Source: Caldilineaceae bacterium (GTDB lineage Bacteria > Chloroflexota > Anaerolineae > Caldilineales > Caldilineaceae). From it: a DNA stretch of 33,632 nucleotides. A program made the translations under genes and the position numbers. The notes below the pieces were generated by a model that saw only the letters and a list, made by a program, of their open reading frames with translations, did no database searches and had not been told where the DNA came from. Below, piece after piece: positions 7,176-16,056 of the stretch. The stretch covers positions 1 through 33,632 of the forward strand of contig JAHDWH010000050.1 in NCBI GenBank assembly GCA_023384455.1, read 5' to 3'. Positions within the stretch are counted from its first letter, which is position 1. The number at the start of each line of letters is the position of its first letter.

Positions 7176-8124
7176 TTACCGGGCAACCCGCGGCCATCGC
7201 CTCCAGCAGCATCATCCCAAAACCCTCGTAGTGGCTGGGGAAAAGATAGGCCGTGGCGCCGGCATAAAGAAAGGGTTTATCGGCTTCGTCCACCCAGCCC
7301 ACAAAGCAAACTTGACCGGTCAGGCCCAATTCCGCGGCCATCCGCTCCGGATCGGGGAAGAAGGGGGTATCCGCGCCGAGCAGCTTACCGGCCAGGACCA
7401 GCTTCACCGCCGGATCGCCGCCTCTGTCCACATAGCGGCGATAGCCCGCCAGAATGCCCTGCACATTCTTGCGCGCATCGAAGCCACCCAGATAGAGAAA
7501 GTAGCGTTCGGGCAGATCGTACTGGGCCCGGGTGGCCGCCAGCGTGGCAGGGTTCGGATTGGCAAGCACTGCCCCGTTCGGTCCGTGGTGGATAGCCGTA
7601 ACCCGATTGGGGGGGATGCGCAGATGGGTGACCACATCGGCCGCGCCGGCCTGACTGACAGTAATCACCGCCGCGGCCCGGGCCGCGGTGATGCTGACCA
7701 GCCGGGTGTAGAGCCGGTTGAGCAGACCGCCCCGGTAGAGGGGAAGCAGGAGGGGGATCAGATCGTGGACGGTGACAACGGTTGGGGCAGGCTGCCAGAA
7801 GGGAGCGGCCCAATAGGGTACAAAGAGCAGATCGACGCCCAGCCGCCGGGCTGCACTCGGGAGAGTGACCTGCTCCCAGTAGAGTTTGGCAAGCTGGCGG
7901 GGGAGGGGGAGGATCGGGGATCGGAGATAAGGGAGCGGGGAACGGGGAGCGGATTTCCCGTTCCCCGTTCCCCCGTCCCTGCTCTCCGGTATCAGAAGGG
8001 TGAAAGTCGTTGTGACCGGCGCCTGGGCCAACTGCTCCACCAGCCGGTGCAGATATTGACCGCTGCCGGTGTTGGTCTGGCCCCAAAACCAGCCGTTGAT
8101 GAGGATGTGCAAATTGGCAACCAT
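7162..8124 (-). pseudogene. GT4 glycosyltransferase, C-terminally truncated
   Basis: A GT-B fold glycosyltransferase of family 4: N-terminal acceptor domain (LHILINGWFWGQTNTGSGQY), VTVHDLIPLLLP, then the donor domain with RYFLYLGGFDARKN and the nucleotide-sugar site HYEGFGMMLLEAMAAGCPVI. The frame stops three residues later (TSR), so the last helix-strand units of the Rossmann domain, about 50 residues, are absent. Beyond the stop the DNA is the tail of the YbaK-like gene, so the missing part was lost by rearrangement rather than by a simple frameshift. About 30 residues rich in Arg/Pro/Ser (from SRDGGTGNGK) are encoded by repeat-like DNA at 7905-7985. The start is ATG 8124 (MVANLHILING); a GTG seven codons upstream is possible. 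Confidence 0.75.
7905..7985. repeat. In-frame GGGGAACGGG filler repeat inside the GT4 fragment
   Basis: A G-rich tract containing repeated GGGGAACGGGGA-type units and its complement, with an inverted pair CGGGGAACGGG / CCCGTTCCCCG. It lies inside the glycosyltransferase reading frame and encodes a Pro/Arg/Ser-rich insertion not expected in the GT4 fold. Confidence 0.6.
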
Positions 8125-8152
8125 TGACTTTGCTGGACCACTCAAGTATACT
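8124..8152 (+). promoter_or_regulatory. Sigma70-type promoter of the toxin-antitoxin pair
   Basis: TTGACT (8124-8129), exactly 17 nt, then TATACT (8147-8152). The DUF433 start codon is 29 nt downstream of the -10. It overlaps the start of the divergent glycosyltransferase fragment. Confidence 0.7.
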
Positions 8153-8180
8153 GCCGATCAGTGCAATGGAGGCATACCCT

Positions 8181-8414
8181 ATGAATCAGCATCGAATCGT
8201 CATCAATCCCGAAGTGCATTTTGCCCAACCCACAGTGGCGGGGACACGTGTTCCTGTCTATGCTGTCCTGGAACTGCTAGAGGCAGGCTTCGGTTTCGAC
8301 ACAATTATTCATGACTACTATCCAACCCTCACGATTGACGACATTCAGGCCTGTATCCGCTATGCCGTCAATTTGATCAGAGCGGAGGAAGTTCATATAG
8401 CCCTGGCCCACTGA
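8181..8414 (+). CDS. DUF433 family antitoxin
   Basis: A 77-aa DUF433 protein, the helix-turn-helix type partner commonly paired with a DUF5615 toxin. The diagnostic segment PTVAGTRVPVYAVLELLEAG is followed by YPTLTIDDIQACIRYA, the usual 'way forward' helix for DNA binding. The start is ATG 8181 with GGAGG (8168-8172) upstream. Its stop overlaps the next start (TGATG), so the two genes are translationally coupled. Expected to neutralise the toxin and repress its own promoter at 8124-8152, which lies immediately upstream. Confidence 0.88.
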   Translation: MNQHRIVINPEVHFAQPTVAGTRVPVYAVLELLEAGFGFDTIIHDYYPTLTIDDIQACIRYAVNLIRAEEVHIALAH

Positions 8415-8773
8415 TGCGTTTTCTCCTGGATCAAGATGTTTACCATCTGACTTCGGTGTTTCTGACTTCGCTCGGACACGATGTGCTGACCGCTGCCGAT
8501 GTAGGGATGAGTCGAGCAACTGACCGGGAAATTTTGCGTTTTGCCGCCGCGAACAGCCGTATGCTGATCACACGGGATAAAGATTTTGGTTCTCTTGTCT
8601 TTTCCCGGCTGTTTCCTCACAGCGGCGTCATTCTCCTACGCATAACACCACAAACCTTATCGGACATCCACATGGAACTGGAACGCCTTCTGTCACTCCA
8701 CACCGAGAAAGATATCCAGCAGAGTTTTGTCGTTGTCGAGAAAGAGCGCCACCGGATTCGTCGAATCGGCTAA
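8414..8773 (+). CDS. DUF5615 PIN-like toxin
   Basis: A 119-aa protein of the DUF5615 (PIN-like, Mut7-C related) family: it begins MRFLLDQDVY with the acidic residues D6 and D8, has the LGHDVLTAADVGMSRATDREIL segment, and contains the second acidic cluster TRDKDFG (D55, D57). These residues are expected to hold Mg2+ for RNA cleavage. It is coupled to the DUF433 gene by a TGATG overlap, the standard antitoxin-first order. Its 3' end overlaps the stop of the converging epimerase gene by 4 bp. The RNA target cannot be predicted. Confidence 0.87.
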   Translation: MRFLLDQDVYHLTSVFLTSLGHDVLTAADVGMSRATDREILRFAAANSRMLITRDKDFGSLVFSRLFPHSGVILLRITPQTLSDIHMELERLLSLHTEKDIQQSFVVVEKERHRIRRIG

Positions 8774-9711
8774 GAAGCACTGCCCCGCAGCCACGCCACA
8801 GTGTGGCCCATCCCCTCTTCCAGTGTCACTTCGGCTTGCCAACCCAACACATTTTTGGCCTTTGCGCTGTCCAGATAGGTAGCCAGCACTTCCCCCGCGG
8901 GCCGGGCCACATAGACCGGGGCCTGGGTATAGCCCGTGGCAACCGACAGCACCGCGTGAACCCGGTTGATGTCGGTGGGGACGCCCGTGCCCACATTGAA
9001 AATGCCGGTGGCGTCGCTCTCCAGGGCCAGCCGGTTGGCTCTGGCAATATCCCCCACATAACAGAAATCCCGAATCTGTTTGCCGTCGCCAGTGATCTTT
9101 GTGGGCAGATTGCGCAGCATCGCCCCGGCAAAGATGGCAATGACGCCCGCCTCGCCTTTGCTGTCCTGGCGGGGGCCATAGACATTTGGATAGCGCAGGG
9201 CCACATAGGCCAGCCCGTAGTTCTGCCGGTAGAGGTCCAGGTGATATTCGCAACTGAGTTTGTTGGCCCCGTAGTTGTCTTTGGGCTGGGCTTTGCTCTC
9301 CTCGGTAAAGGGCAGCTTGCTGCCATCCTCGCTATAGCCTTCGCCGTACGTGGCCCCGCCTGTGCTGGCAAAGACAATTTTCTTCACCCCGTGGGATCGG
9401 GCCAATTCGAGCAGATGCAATGTCCCCACCACATTCACCTGGGCATAGGTGGCCGGATCGCTCATACTATCCCGCACATTGGCCAGGGCGGCCTGATGGG
9501 AGATGGCGTCGGGTTTCTCCGCCGCGAAAATCTCCACCAGCCGGGGCTGATCCCGCAGGTCCGCCTGATAGAAGGTTGCGCCAGCCGGCACATTCGTCTT
9601 TTTGCCTGTATGCAGGTTGTCGATGATGACGACTTGGTGGCCCGCGGCCAACAGGCCATCAGAGATGTGGCTGCCGATAAAACCGGCCCCGCCCGTGACG
9701 AGTACTTTCAT
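8770..9711 (-). CDS. NAD-dependent sugar-nucleotide epimerase/dehydratase (GalE-like)
   Basis: A 313-aa extended short-chain dehydrogenase. The NAD-binding glycine motif is GGAGFIG (residues 7-13), followed by IDNLHTGKK. Catalytic Y147-G-A-N-K151 and the preceding FASTGGATYGE strand are intact, and RYPNVYGPRQD is typical of UDP-hexose 4-epimerases. It likely interconverts a UDP- or other NDP-sugar for the neighbouring glycan locus; the precise substrate is uncertain. The ATG at 9711 starts the conserved MKVLVTGGAGF directly; GGAGGG is upstream on the minus strand but rather far (about 11 nt). It converges on the toxin gene with a 4-bp overlap. Length is normal for the family. Confidence 0.9.
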   Translation of the reverse strand: MKVLVTGGAGFIGSHISDGLLAAGHQVVIIDNLHTGKKTNVPAGATFYQADLRDQPRLVEIFAAEKPDAISHQAALANVRDSMSDPATYAQVNVVGTLHLLELARSHGVKKIVFASTGGATYGEGYSEDGSKLPFTEESKAQPKDNYGANKLSCEYHLDLYRQNYGLAYVALRYPNVYGPRQDSKGEAGVIAIFAGAMLRNLPTKITGDGKQIRDFCYVGDIARANRLALESDATGIFNVGTGVPTDINRVHAVLSVATGYTQAPVYVARPAGEVLATYLDSAKAKNVLGWQAEVTLEEGMGHTVAWLRGSAS

Positions 9712-9786
9712 GCGGTCTTGTTCCCTCCAGGAGATTGAATGGCATCAGGTGGCGAAGCCACGATTTGCGTGCGGAAACGTGAAGAC

Positions 9787-9825
9787 GTGAAACGTGAGAT
9801 CAGGTGACGACACCTCACGTTTCAC
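9787..9825. repeat. Palindromic GTGAAACGTGAG element, third copy
   Basis: Arms GTGAAACGTGAG (9787-9798) and CTCACGTTTCAC (9814-9825) are the same as in the two copies at 4129-4227. The loop starts with the same ATCAG and then differs; it carries a nested AGGTG/CACCT stem. It lies in the 328-bp gap between the epimerase and the amidohydrolase, which otherwise shows a small GTGGC-GAA-GCCAC hairpin at 9749-9761 and the promoter at 9934-9963. Confidence 0.88.
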
Positions 9826-9933
9826 CTTTCAATCGGTTGACCGACCGACTAACGCTTGTGCATTAGTTCCTCGCTCGTACTGCATACTGTTCGCCTTCAG
9901 TATACGGGAGCATACACAAATCGGGAAACAGCG

Positions 9934-9963
9934 TTGGCTGTTTTGTTGGGTCGCGGGTACAAT
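9934..9963 (+). promoter_or_regulatory. Candidate sigma70 promoter for the amidohydrolase operon
   Basis: TTGGCT (9934-9939), 18-nt spacer, TACAAT (9958-9963), about 76 bp upstream of the ATG at 10040. The -10 matches 5 of 6 consensus bases and the -35 4 of 6. Confidence 0.45.
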
Positions 9964-10039
9964 AGGGCCTGTCGGCTGGTCTCTGTTCCGCACACCATTC
10001 AGACCCCAAAGACCCAAGACACCCAGAAAGACAGGCAAA

Positions 10040-11365
<1,326 letters not shown>

Positions 11366-11375
11366 GAGCGAATGA

Positions 11376-12062
11376 ATGACGATTGACTCACATACAAAGC
11401 CTACCCTGGCCGTCATCGGCGGGACCGGGGCAGAGGGATCAGGGCTGGTATTCCGCTGGGCCGCGGCTGGCTATCCGGTGATTATCGGCAGCCGCAGCCG
11501 GGAGAAAGCCCTGGCCGTTGCCGCGGAATTGGGCGTGGAATTGCCGCCGGGCAGCGGGCGCATCACCGGCGACGAGAACGGGGCCGCCGCGGCCGCGGGG
11601 GATGTGGTTGTCCTCAGCGTGCCCTACAGCGCGCAGGCAGGCACAATCGCCCAGATCGCCGAAGGCTGCCAGGGCAAAGTGCTCGTGACGGTGGGGGTGC
11701 CGCTCAAACCGCCAAAGGTTAGCACCGTCTGGCGGCCAGAGGCTGGCTCTGCGGCAGAGGAGGCCCAGGCCCAGTTGGGGCCAGCCGTGCGGGTGGCTGC
11801 TGCCTTTCAGAATGTGAGTGCCGCCCACCTGAAGGATCTCTCCTACGAGGTTGCCTGCGACATTCTGGTCACAGGCGATGACAAAGAGGCCAAAGCGGTC
11901 GCCAGCGAACTGGCCGCGGCGGCGGGGATGTTTGGCATTGACGCGGGACCCCTGGCCAATGCTTCGGTGGTCGAAGGGCTGACCGCACTGCTGATTGGCG
12001 TCAATATCCGCCACAAAATCAAGAGCAGCGGCATTCGCATCACAGGGATCGCCAGAGAGTGA
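11376..12062 (+). CDS. npdG: NADPH:F420 oxidoreductase (F420-dependent NADP reductase)
   Basis: A 228-aa protein of the NADPH-dependent F420 reductase family. The N-terminal Rossmann motif AVIGGTGAEGSGLVFRWA (about 12-29) binds dinucleotide and IIGSRSREKA follows, whose Ser-Arg usually binds the NADP 2'-phosphate. VVVLSVPYSAQ and the C-terminal ASVVEGLTALLIGVN match the family. It moves hydride between NADPH and the deazaflavin F420, which implies the host makes F420. The ATG at 11376 has AGGAG (11364-11368) at 7-nt spacing; an ATG four bases earlier is out of frame. It sits 10 bp after the amidohydrolase and shares a GTGA overlap with the flippase, so the three genes are probably co-transcribed. 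Confidence 0.9.
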   Translation: MTIDSHTKPTLAVIGGTGAEGSGLVFRWAAAGYPVIIGSRSREKALAVAAELGVELPPGSGRITGDENGAAAAAGDVVVLSVPYSAQAGTIAQIAEGCQGKVLVTVGVPLKPPKVSTVWRPEAGSAAEEAQAQLGPAVRVAAAFQNVSAAHLKDLSYEVACDILVTGDDKEAKAVASELAAAAGMFGIDAGPLANASVVEGLTALLIGVNIRHKIKSSGIRITGIARE

Positions 12063-13606
12063 CTCGTCCTCCCCGTATGCTTCCTGCTACCGAACAGCCC
12101 CCTATTCCCCCACCCACTCCTCCGGCTACCCCGTCCCCTGCCCCCCAGCGGACAGATCGCCGGGTTCTGCTCAACACAGGCAGCCTGGCGGCTTCCAGCC
12201 TTTGGCGTGTTGGCATCAGCTTTGTGCTCCAGTTGGCGATTGCCCGGCTGCTGGGCGCGCAGGGCCTGGGGCAATATGCCACGGCCCTGGCCTGGCTTAA
12301 TGTCTGTCAGATTTTGAGCGAATTGGGGCTGCCCCAACTGCTGGTTCGGGATCTGGCCCGCCACCCGGAACGTAAACGCACTCTTTTTCACGCTGCGTTG
12401 GTGGCTCAGTTGACGGCTGCTCTTCTGATTTGGGGCGCAATCTACGCGCTGACAGCCCTGCTCCCCTATCAGCCAGAGACCCGGTTCGCCCTGCTTTTCG
12501 TCACAGCTTCCTTGCCTTTTTTTGCCATAACGTCCGCCAGCGAGATGCTCTTTCAGGCCAGCGAGCGGATGGAACTGGTGATGGGCGTGGAGGTGACGAT
12601 CAATACGCTGATTGTGGCGGGCAGTCTGGCTGTGCTTGGGCAGGGAGGGGGGGTCGTCGCCCTGTGTGGGGTGCTTGTGATCACCCAGGCGATTTCGGCG
12701 GCTCTCTGCGGGTGGCTGGTCTATCGGGGGCGGCTGTTGGGTGACCCACCCAGGGACACCAGCGGGCAACTGCAGGAGAATCTTCGCTATTTGTGGGGAC
12801 ACGCCCGTCCATTCTACGGATTGGCCCTGGCCAACGTTCTCCTGCATCGGCTGGATATTCTGTTGCTCAGCATCTTTGCCGGGGAAAAGGTCACGGGGAT
12901 TTACAGTGCGGCCTATCTGGTGGTGCGGGTGCTGATTATTCTGGCCCAGACCTGGTGGCAGTCCCTCTACCCGACGCTCAGCCGTCTGCGGGTGCAGGCA
13001 GAGGAGCAATACAGACGGCTGGCTTCTCTCTCCATCCGATTCGGGCTGATGGCCTTTCTGCCCGGGGCGGCGTTGAGCGGTGGTGCAACCGATTGGCTGC
13101 TTGGGATCGTCTATCAGGGCGAGGATCACAGCGCGGCGCTGGCGGCCTATTCGGCCCTCATCTGGGCAGCGCCGGTCTTTCTGGTTGCCTCCTATGCGGT
13201 CAATCTCCTGCTTGTGGAGCGGCGACCCCAGGGCAGTCTGCTGATTGCCGGTACACATATCGTCGTCGCGCTATCTCTGCTCCCTTTCTTGACAGCCCGC
13301 TGGCAGGCTCTGGGCGCGGCGCTGGCAATGGTGGCTGCCATCGGGTGCAGCGGGCTTGTGGGCCTGGCCCTGCTGCGGGGGCTGAAAATTCAGGCCGGGT
13401 TGCCCCGCCAGCTGGTTCTGCTGGTGGGGGCCACCCTGGCCGCGGCGCTCTTCCAGAGGTGGCTGGGCACGATTTTCCCCGGATCAGCCCTGTGGCCGCT
13501 GCTCCTGCTGGCAGGCAGCGCGCTCTATCTGGCGTTGATCTGGTGGGGAGGCGCGCTTTCCGGCGGCGACCTGGCCCTGCTGCGCAATGCGCTGCGCCGT
13601 AAATAG
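12059..13606 (+). CDS. Wzx-like polysaccharide flippase (MOP superfamily)
   Basis: A 515-aa polytopic membrane protein of the O-antigen/teichuronic acid flippase type. A Pro-rich cytoplasmic N-terminus (PPTPPATPSPAPQ) is followed by RVLLNTGSLAASSLWRVGIS and about 12-14 hydrophobic segments. LLGAQGLGQYATALAW and LSELGLPQLLVRDLAR are typical family segments. It would flip an undecaprenyl-linked glycan unit across the membrane. GTG 12059 overlaps the npdG stop (GTGA); ATG 12077 is an alternative start. Its presence together with an ABC-2 permease further downstream suggests that either two export routes or two glycans are served by this locus. Confidence 0.9.
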   Translation: MTRPPRMLPATEQPPIPPPTPPATPSPAPQRTDRRVLLNTGSLAASSLWRVGISFVLQLAIARLLGAQGLGQYATALAWLNVCQILSELGLPQLLVRDLARHPERKRTLFHAALVAQLTAALLIWGAIYALTALLPYQPETRFALLFVTASLPFFAITSASEMLFQASERMELVMGVEVTINTLIVAGSLAVLGQGGGVVALCGVLVITQAISAALCGWLVYRGRLLGDPPRDTSGQLQENLRYLWGHARPFYGLALANVLLHRLDILLLSIFAGEKVTGIYSAAYLVVRVLIILAQTWWQSLYPTLSRLRVQAEEQYRRLASLSIRFGLMAFLPGAALSGGATDWLLGIVYQGEDHSAALAAYSALIWAAPVFLVASYAVNLLLVERRPQGSLLIAGTHIVVALSLLPFLTARWQALGAALAMVAAIGCSGLVGLALLRGLKIQAGLPRQLVLLVGATLAAALFQRWLGTIFPGSALWPLLLLAGSALYLALIWWGGALSGGDLALLRNALRRK

Positions 13607-13637
13607 CAGTTTGGTTAACCGCGTCCGATCCGTTAGA

Positions 13638-15044
13638 ATGGGTATTTGGCATTTGGGAACGGATCGGCAAAGGGATCAAAAATTGACGGTTGCAGGCGCA
13701 GAACCCCTCCAAAATGACGCTGACACAGGCGATAATCGGGAAAAGATCGAGCAGAGCTATCGGGTGTTGATGATCGCCCCGACCAGCTTCTTTGCCGACT
13801 ACGGCTGCCACGTACGCATTCTGGAAGAGGCCCGCATCCTGCAAAAAATGGGCCACCGGGTGACGATTGTCACCTATCGCAACGGCAACGACGTGCCGGG
13901 GCTGGACATTCGGCGCACATTGCCGATTCCCTGGCGACGGGAATATGAGGTAGGATCGAGCCGTCACAAAATCGCCTTTGATGCGCTGTTGGGGCTGAAG
14001 ACGCTGGAATTGTTGCTGCGGGAGCGTTTTGATGTAATCCACGCCCACCTGCACGAAGGCGCGTTGATTGGGCTGGTGTTGGGCCGTCTCTTTGGTCTGC
14101 CAGTGGTCTTCGACTTTCAAGGCAGCCTGACCGGGGAGATGGTGGATCATAAATTTTTAAGCGAGAAGAGCCGTCTGTTTGCTCCGCTGCTGCGGCTGGA
14201 AACCTGGATTAACCGGACCGCACAGGCAGTGTTGACCAGCACAAGCAATGCCCAACGGCTGTTGGTAGAACGCTTTGGCTGTGATCCGGAGCGGGTGCAG
14301 ACCCTGCCCGATTCGGTGAACAGCGATGTCTTTCGCCCCGCGGATACTTATCCTGCCGGGGAGTTGGATGCGCTGCGGCAGAGCCTGGGCATTCCAGCAG
14401 ACCGTCGTCTGATCGTCTATTTGGGGCTGCTGGCCGAGCATCAGGGGACCAGCCATCTGCTGCGGGCCATGCAGTTGCTGGTGCAGAAACAGCAGGATAT
14501 CCACCTGCTCCTGATGGGATTTCCGGGTGTGCCCGTCTATCAGAAGCAGGCCAATGATCTGGGCATCGGCGATTTCGTGACGCTGACCGGGCGGATTCCC
14601 TATGGAGATGCGCCCAAATACCTGGCCCTGGGCGATGTAGCCGTAGCCCCCAAGCTGAGCGCCACCGAAGGCGCGGGCAAGCTGCTCAATTATATGGCCG
14701 TGGGTCTGCCAACTGTGGCTTTTGATACGCCGGTGGCCCGGGAGTATTTGGGGGTTGACGGGGTCTTTGCCCGGCGGGGAGATGTGGAGAGTTTGGCGGA
14801 GTCGATTGCGCATAATTTTTCTCTACAAACGGAAACGGCTGAATTGTTCAAGCGGATTGGTGAGATTTCGCGGCGGCGTGCCTCGCAGAATTTTGGTTGG
14901 GAGACAGCTGGCGATCAGATTGTTGACGCTTACAGAAACTTGGTCGGGCCGCAACTTACTGAATCCGCAGTTCAAAGGGATCGGATTGCAGTACGAAACA
15001 GTGCAGTGGAGCAGCGCAATGTCGGATATACTGCCAGGTCTTGA
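13638..15044 (+). CDS. GT4 glycosyltransferase
   Basis: A GT-B glycosyltransferase of family 4, about 468 aa. The acceptor domain begins RVLMIAPTSFFADYGCHVRI and contains FDVIHAHLHEGALIGLVLGR. The donor domain contains RRLIVYLGLLAEHQGTSHLL and the sugar-nucleotide site SATEGAGKLLNYMAVGLPTV. The start is uncertain: ATG 13638 gives a 40-residue unconserved N-terminus without a good Shine-Dalgarno, a TTG at 13683 is possible, and an earlier ATG (13587) overlaps the flippase. The C-terminal 25 residues are unconserved. It would add a sugar to a lipid-linked glycan at the membrane; donor and linkage unknown. Confidence 0.88.
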   Translation: MGIWHLGTDRQRDQKLTVAGAEPLQNDADTGDNREKIEQSYRVLMIAPTSFFADYGCHVRILEEARILQKMGHRVTIVTYRNGNDVPGLDIRRTLPIPWRREYEVGSSRHKIAFDALLGLKTLELLLRERFDVIHAHLHEGALIGLVLGRLFGLPVVFDFQGSLTGEMVDHKFLSEKSRLFAPLLRLETWINRTAQAVLTSTSNAQRLLVERFGCDPERVQTLPDSVNSDVFRPADTYPAGELDALRQSLGIPADRRLIVYLGLLAEHQGTSHLLRAMQLLVQKQQDIHLLLMGFPGVPVYQKQANDLGIGDFVTLTGRIPYGDAPKYLALGDVAVAPKLSATEGAGKLLNYMAVGLPTVAFDTPVAREYLGVDGVFARRGDVESLAESIAHNFSLQTETAELFKRIGEISRRRASQNFGWETAGDQIVDAYRNLVGPQLTESAVQRDRIAVRNSAVEQRNVGYTARS

Positions 15045-15062
15045 TGCAAAGGTGATTGGACT

Positions 15063-15791
15063 ATGAGGTCAGACAAACTGCCTGATGCGGATCTGATTGC
15101 CAGGATCAATTCGGTAGATTGGTATCATACGATTAAGTTGGGACAGGGAATTACGACACCCGGGCAGTACGATCATCAACCCTATCTGCACTATTACAGA
15201 TTCCCGGATAGTCTACGCGACACAACAGTATTGGATGTTGGGGCAGCCAGCGGCTTTTTCTCGTTCGAGTTCGAGCGGCGCGGGGCGCAAGTGACAGCGA
15301 CGGATCTGCCGAATTGGTTTGACCACGACTTTGGCGCAAATTATATGCCTGATCAAACGCTCGAAACCGGTAACACTTATCTTCACCAGCCATTTGAGAT
15401 CGCCAAGGAAGCTTTGGGGTCTCAGGTGCATAGACAGGCCCTGAATATCTACGATCTATCACCAAATATGGTGGGCATGTTCGACCTTGTCTTCTGTGGA
15501 AGTCTATTGATTCACCTCACAGATCCCATTCGCGGGCTTACAAAACTGGCAAGCGTGACGAAGCACAAGGCTATCATTGCAACCCTCGTCAGCGTTGATG
15601 AGGCGGAACGTTCCATTGCCCATATGATTGGACATCAACGCGGAGATGGTTGGTGGATACCGACGCGTGCCTGCCTGGAACTGATGGCTGTCTGTGCCGG
15701 GTTTGTCGGCATCGAGTGGGTCAGCGAGTTCCGGATTGACCAGCGTGACGGAAGCCCAGGCCCCTATCATGGCGTCATTACATGCGTATAA
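15063..15791 (+). CDS. Class I SAM-dependent methyltransferase (C-terminal tail frameshifted off)
   Basis: A 242-aa Rossmann methyltransferase. Motif I is TVLDVGAASGFFSFEFERRG, followed by VTATDLPNW (acidic residue for the ribose) and FDLVFCGSLLIHLTDPIRGL. The segment WYHTIKLGQGITTPGQYD before motif I recalls CmoB/DUF1698-type enzymes. It probably methylates a sugar or glycan terminus here. ATG 15063 has AAGGTG upstream. The frame ends GPYHGVITCV, but dropping the single A at 15780 would give GVIHAYKTYENW and join the gene to the next small frame, producing a 314-aa protein with the same enzyme-linker-tail layout as the methyltransferase at 31298. The gene therefore probably carries a one-base insertion or a sequencing error. 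Confidence 0.87.
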   Translation: MRSDKLPDADLIARINSVDWYHTIKLGQGITTPGQYDHQPYLHYYRFPDSLRDTTVLDVGAASGFFSFEFERRGAQVTATDLPNWFDHDFGANYMPDQTLETGNTYLHQPFEIAKEALGSQVHRQALNIYDLSPNMVGMFDLVFCGSLLIHLTDPIRGLTKLASVTKHKAIIATLVSVDEAERSIAHMIGHQRGDGWWIPTRACLELMAVCAGFVGIEWVSEFRIDQRDGSPGPYHGVITCV

Positions 15792-16008
15792 AACCTACGA
15801 AAACTGGACACTCGACACCTTACACCGAGACGAGGCCGTCGCAGAGCAACGGACAGAGCCATCGATTCCCGAAACTGTGACAGAGACGAAGTCGTCGGAT
15901 ATCGCGTCACTACAGGCAGAGATTACACATTTACGGTCGTTGCTGGCGGCATATGAACAGGGGCGATTTATCAGGTTTATGCGCCGGGTTCGCAAATTTC
16001 TTGGGTAA
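15769..16008 (+). CDS. Detached C-terminal tail of the methyltransferase (linker plus AYEQGRF helix)
   Basis: A 79-codon frame starting at ATG 15769, in the +1 frame relative to the methyltransferase it overlaps. It consists of a Glu/Thr-rich linker and a basic amphipathic end containing LLAAYEQGRFIRFMRR. The same end occurs at the C-termini of the glycosyltransferase at 21831 and the methyltransferase at 31298, there as part of the enzyme. No Shine-Dalgarno is evident before this ATG, so it is best read as the 3' part of the methyltransferase gene separated by a frameshift at about 15780, though independent translation is possible. Confidence 0.6.
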   Translation: MASLHAYKTYENWTLDTLHRDEAVAEQRTEPSIPETVTETKSSDIASLQAEITHLRSLLAAYEQGRFIRFMRRVRKFLG

Positions 16009-16056
16009 TCCCCATATAATATCGGGCCGTGACGAATGGAAATTTAAAGATTACCG

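Noticed and set aside
11843-13258. 471-codon minus-strand frame opposite npdG and the flippase
   Set aside because: Gln/Pro/His-rich shadow spanning two real genes; no Shine-Dalgarno or motif.
16015-16020. TATAAT hexamer as promoter of the export permease
   Set aside because: No acceptable -35 at 16-18 nt spacing and no extended -10; the gene may simply be co-transcribed.
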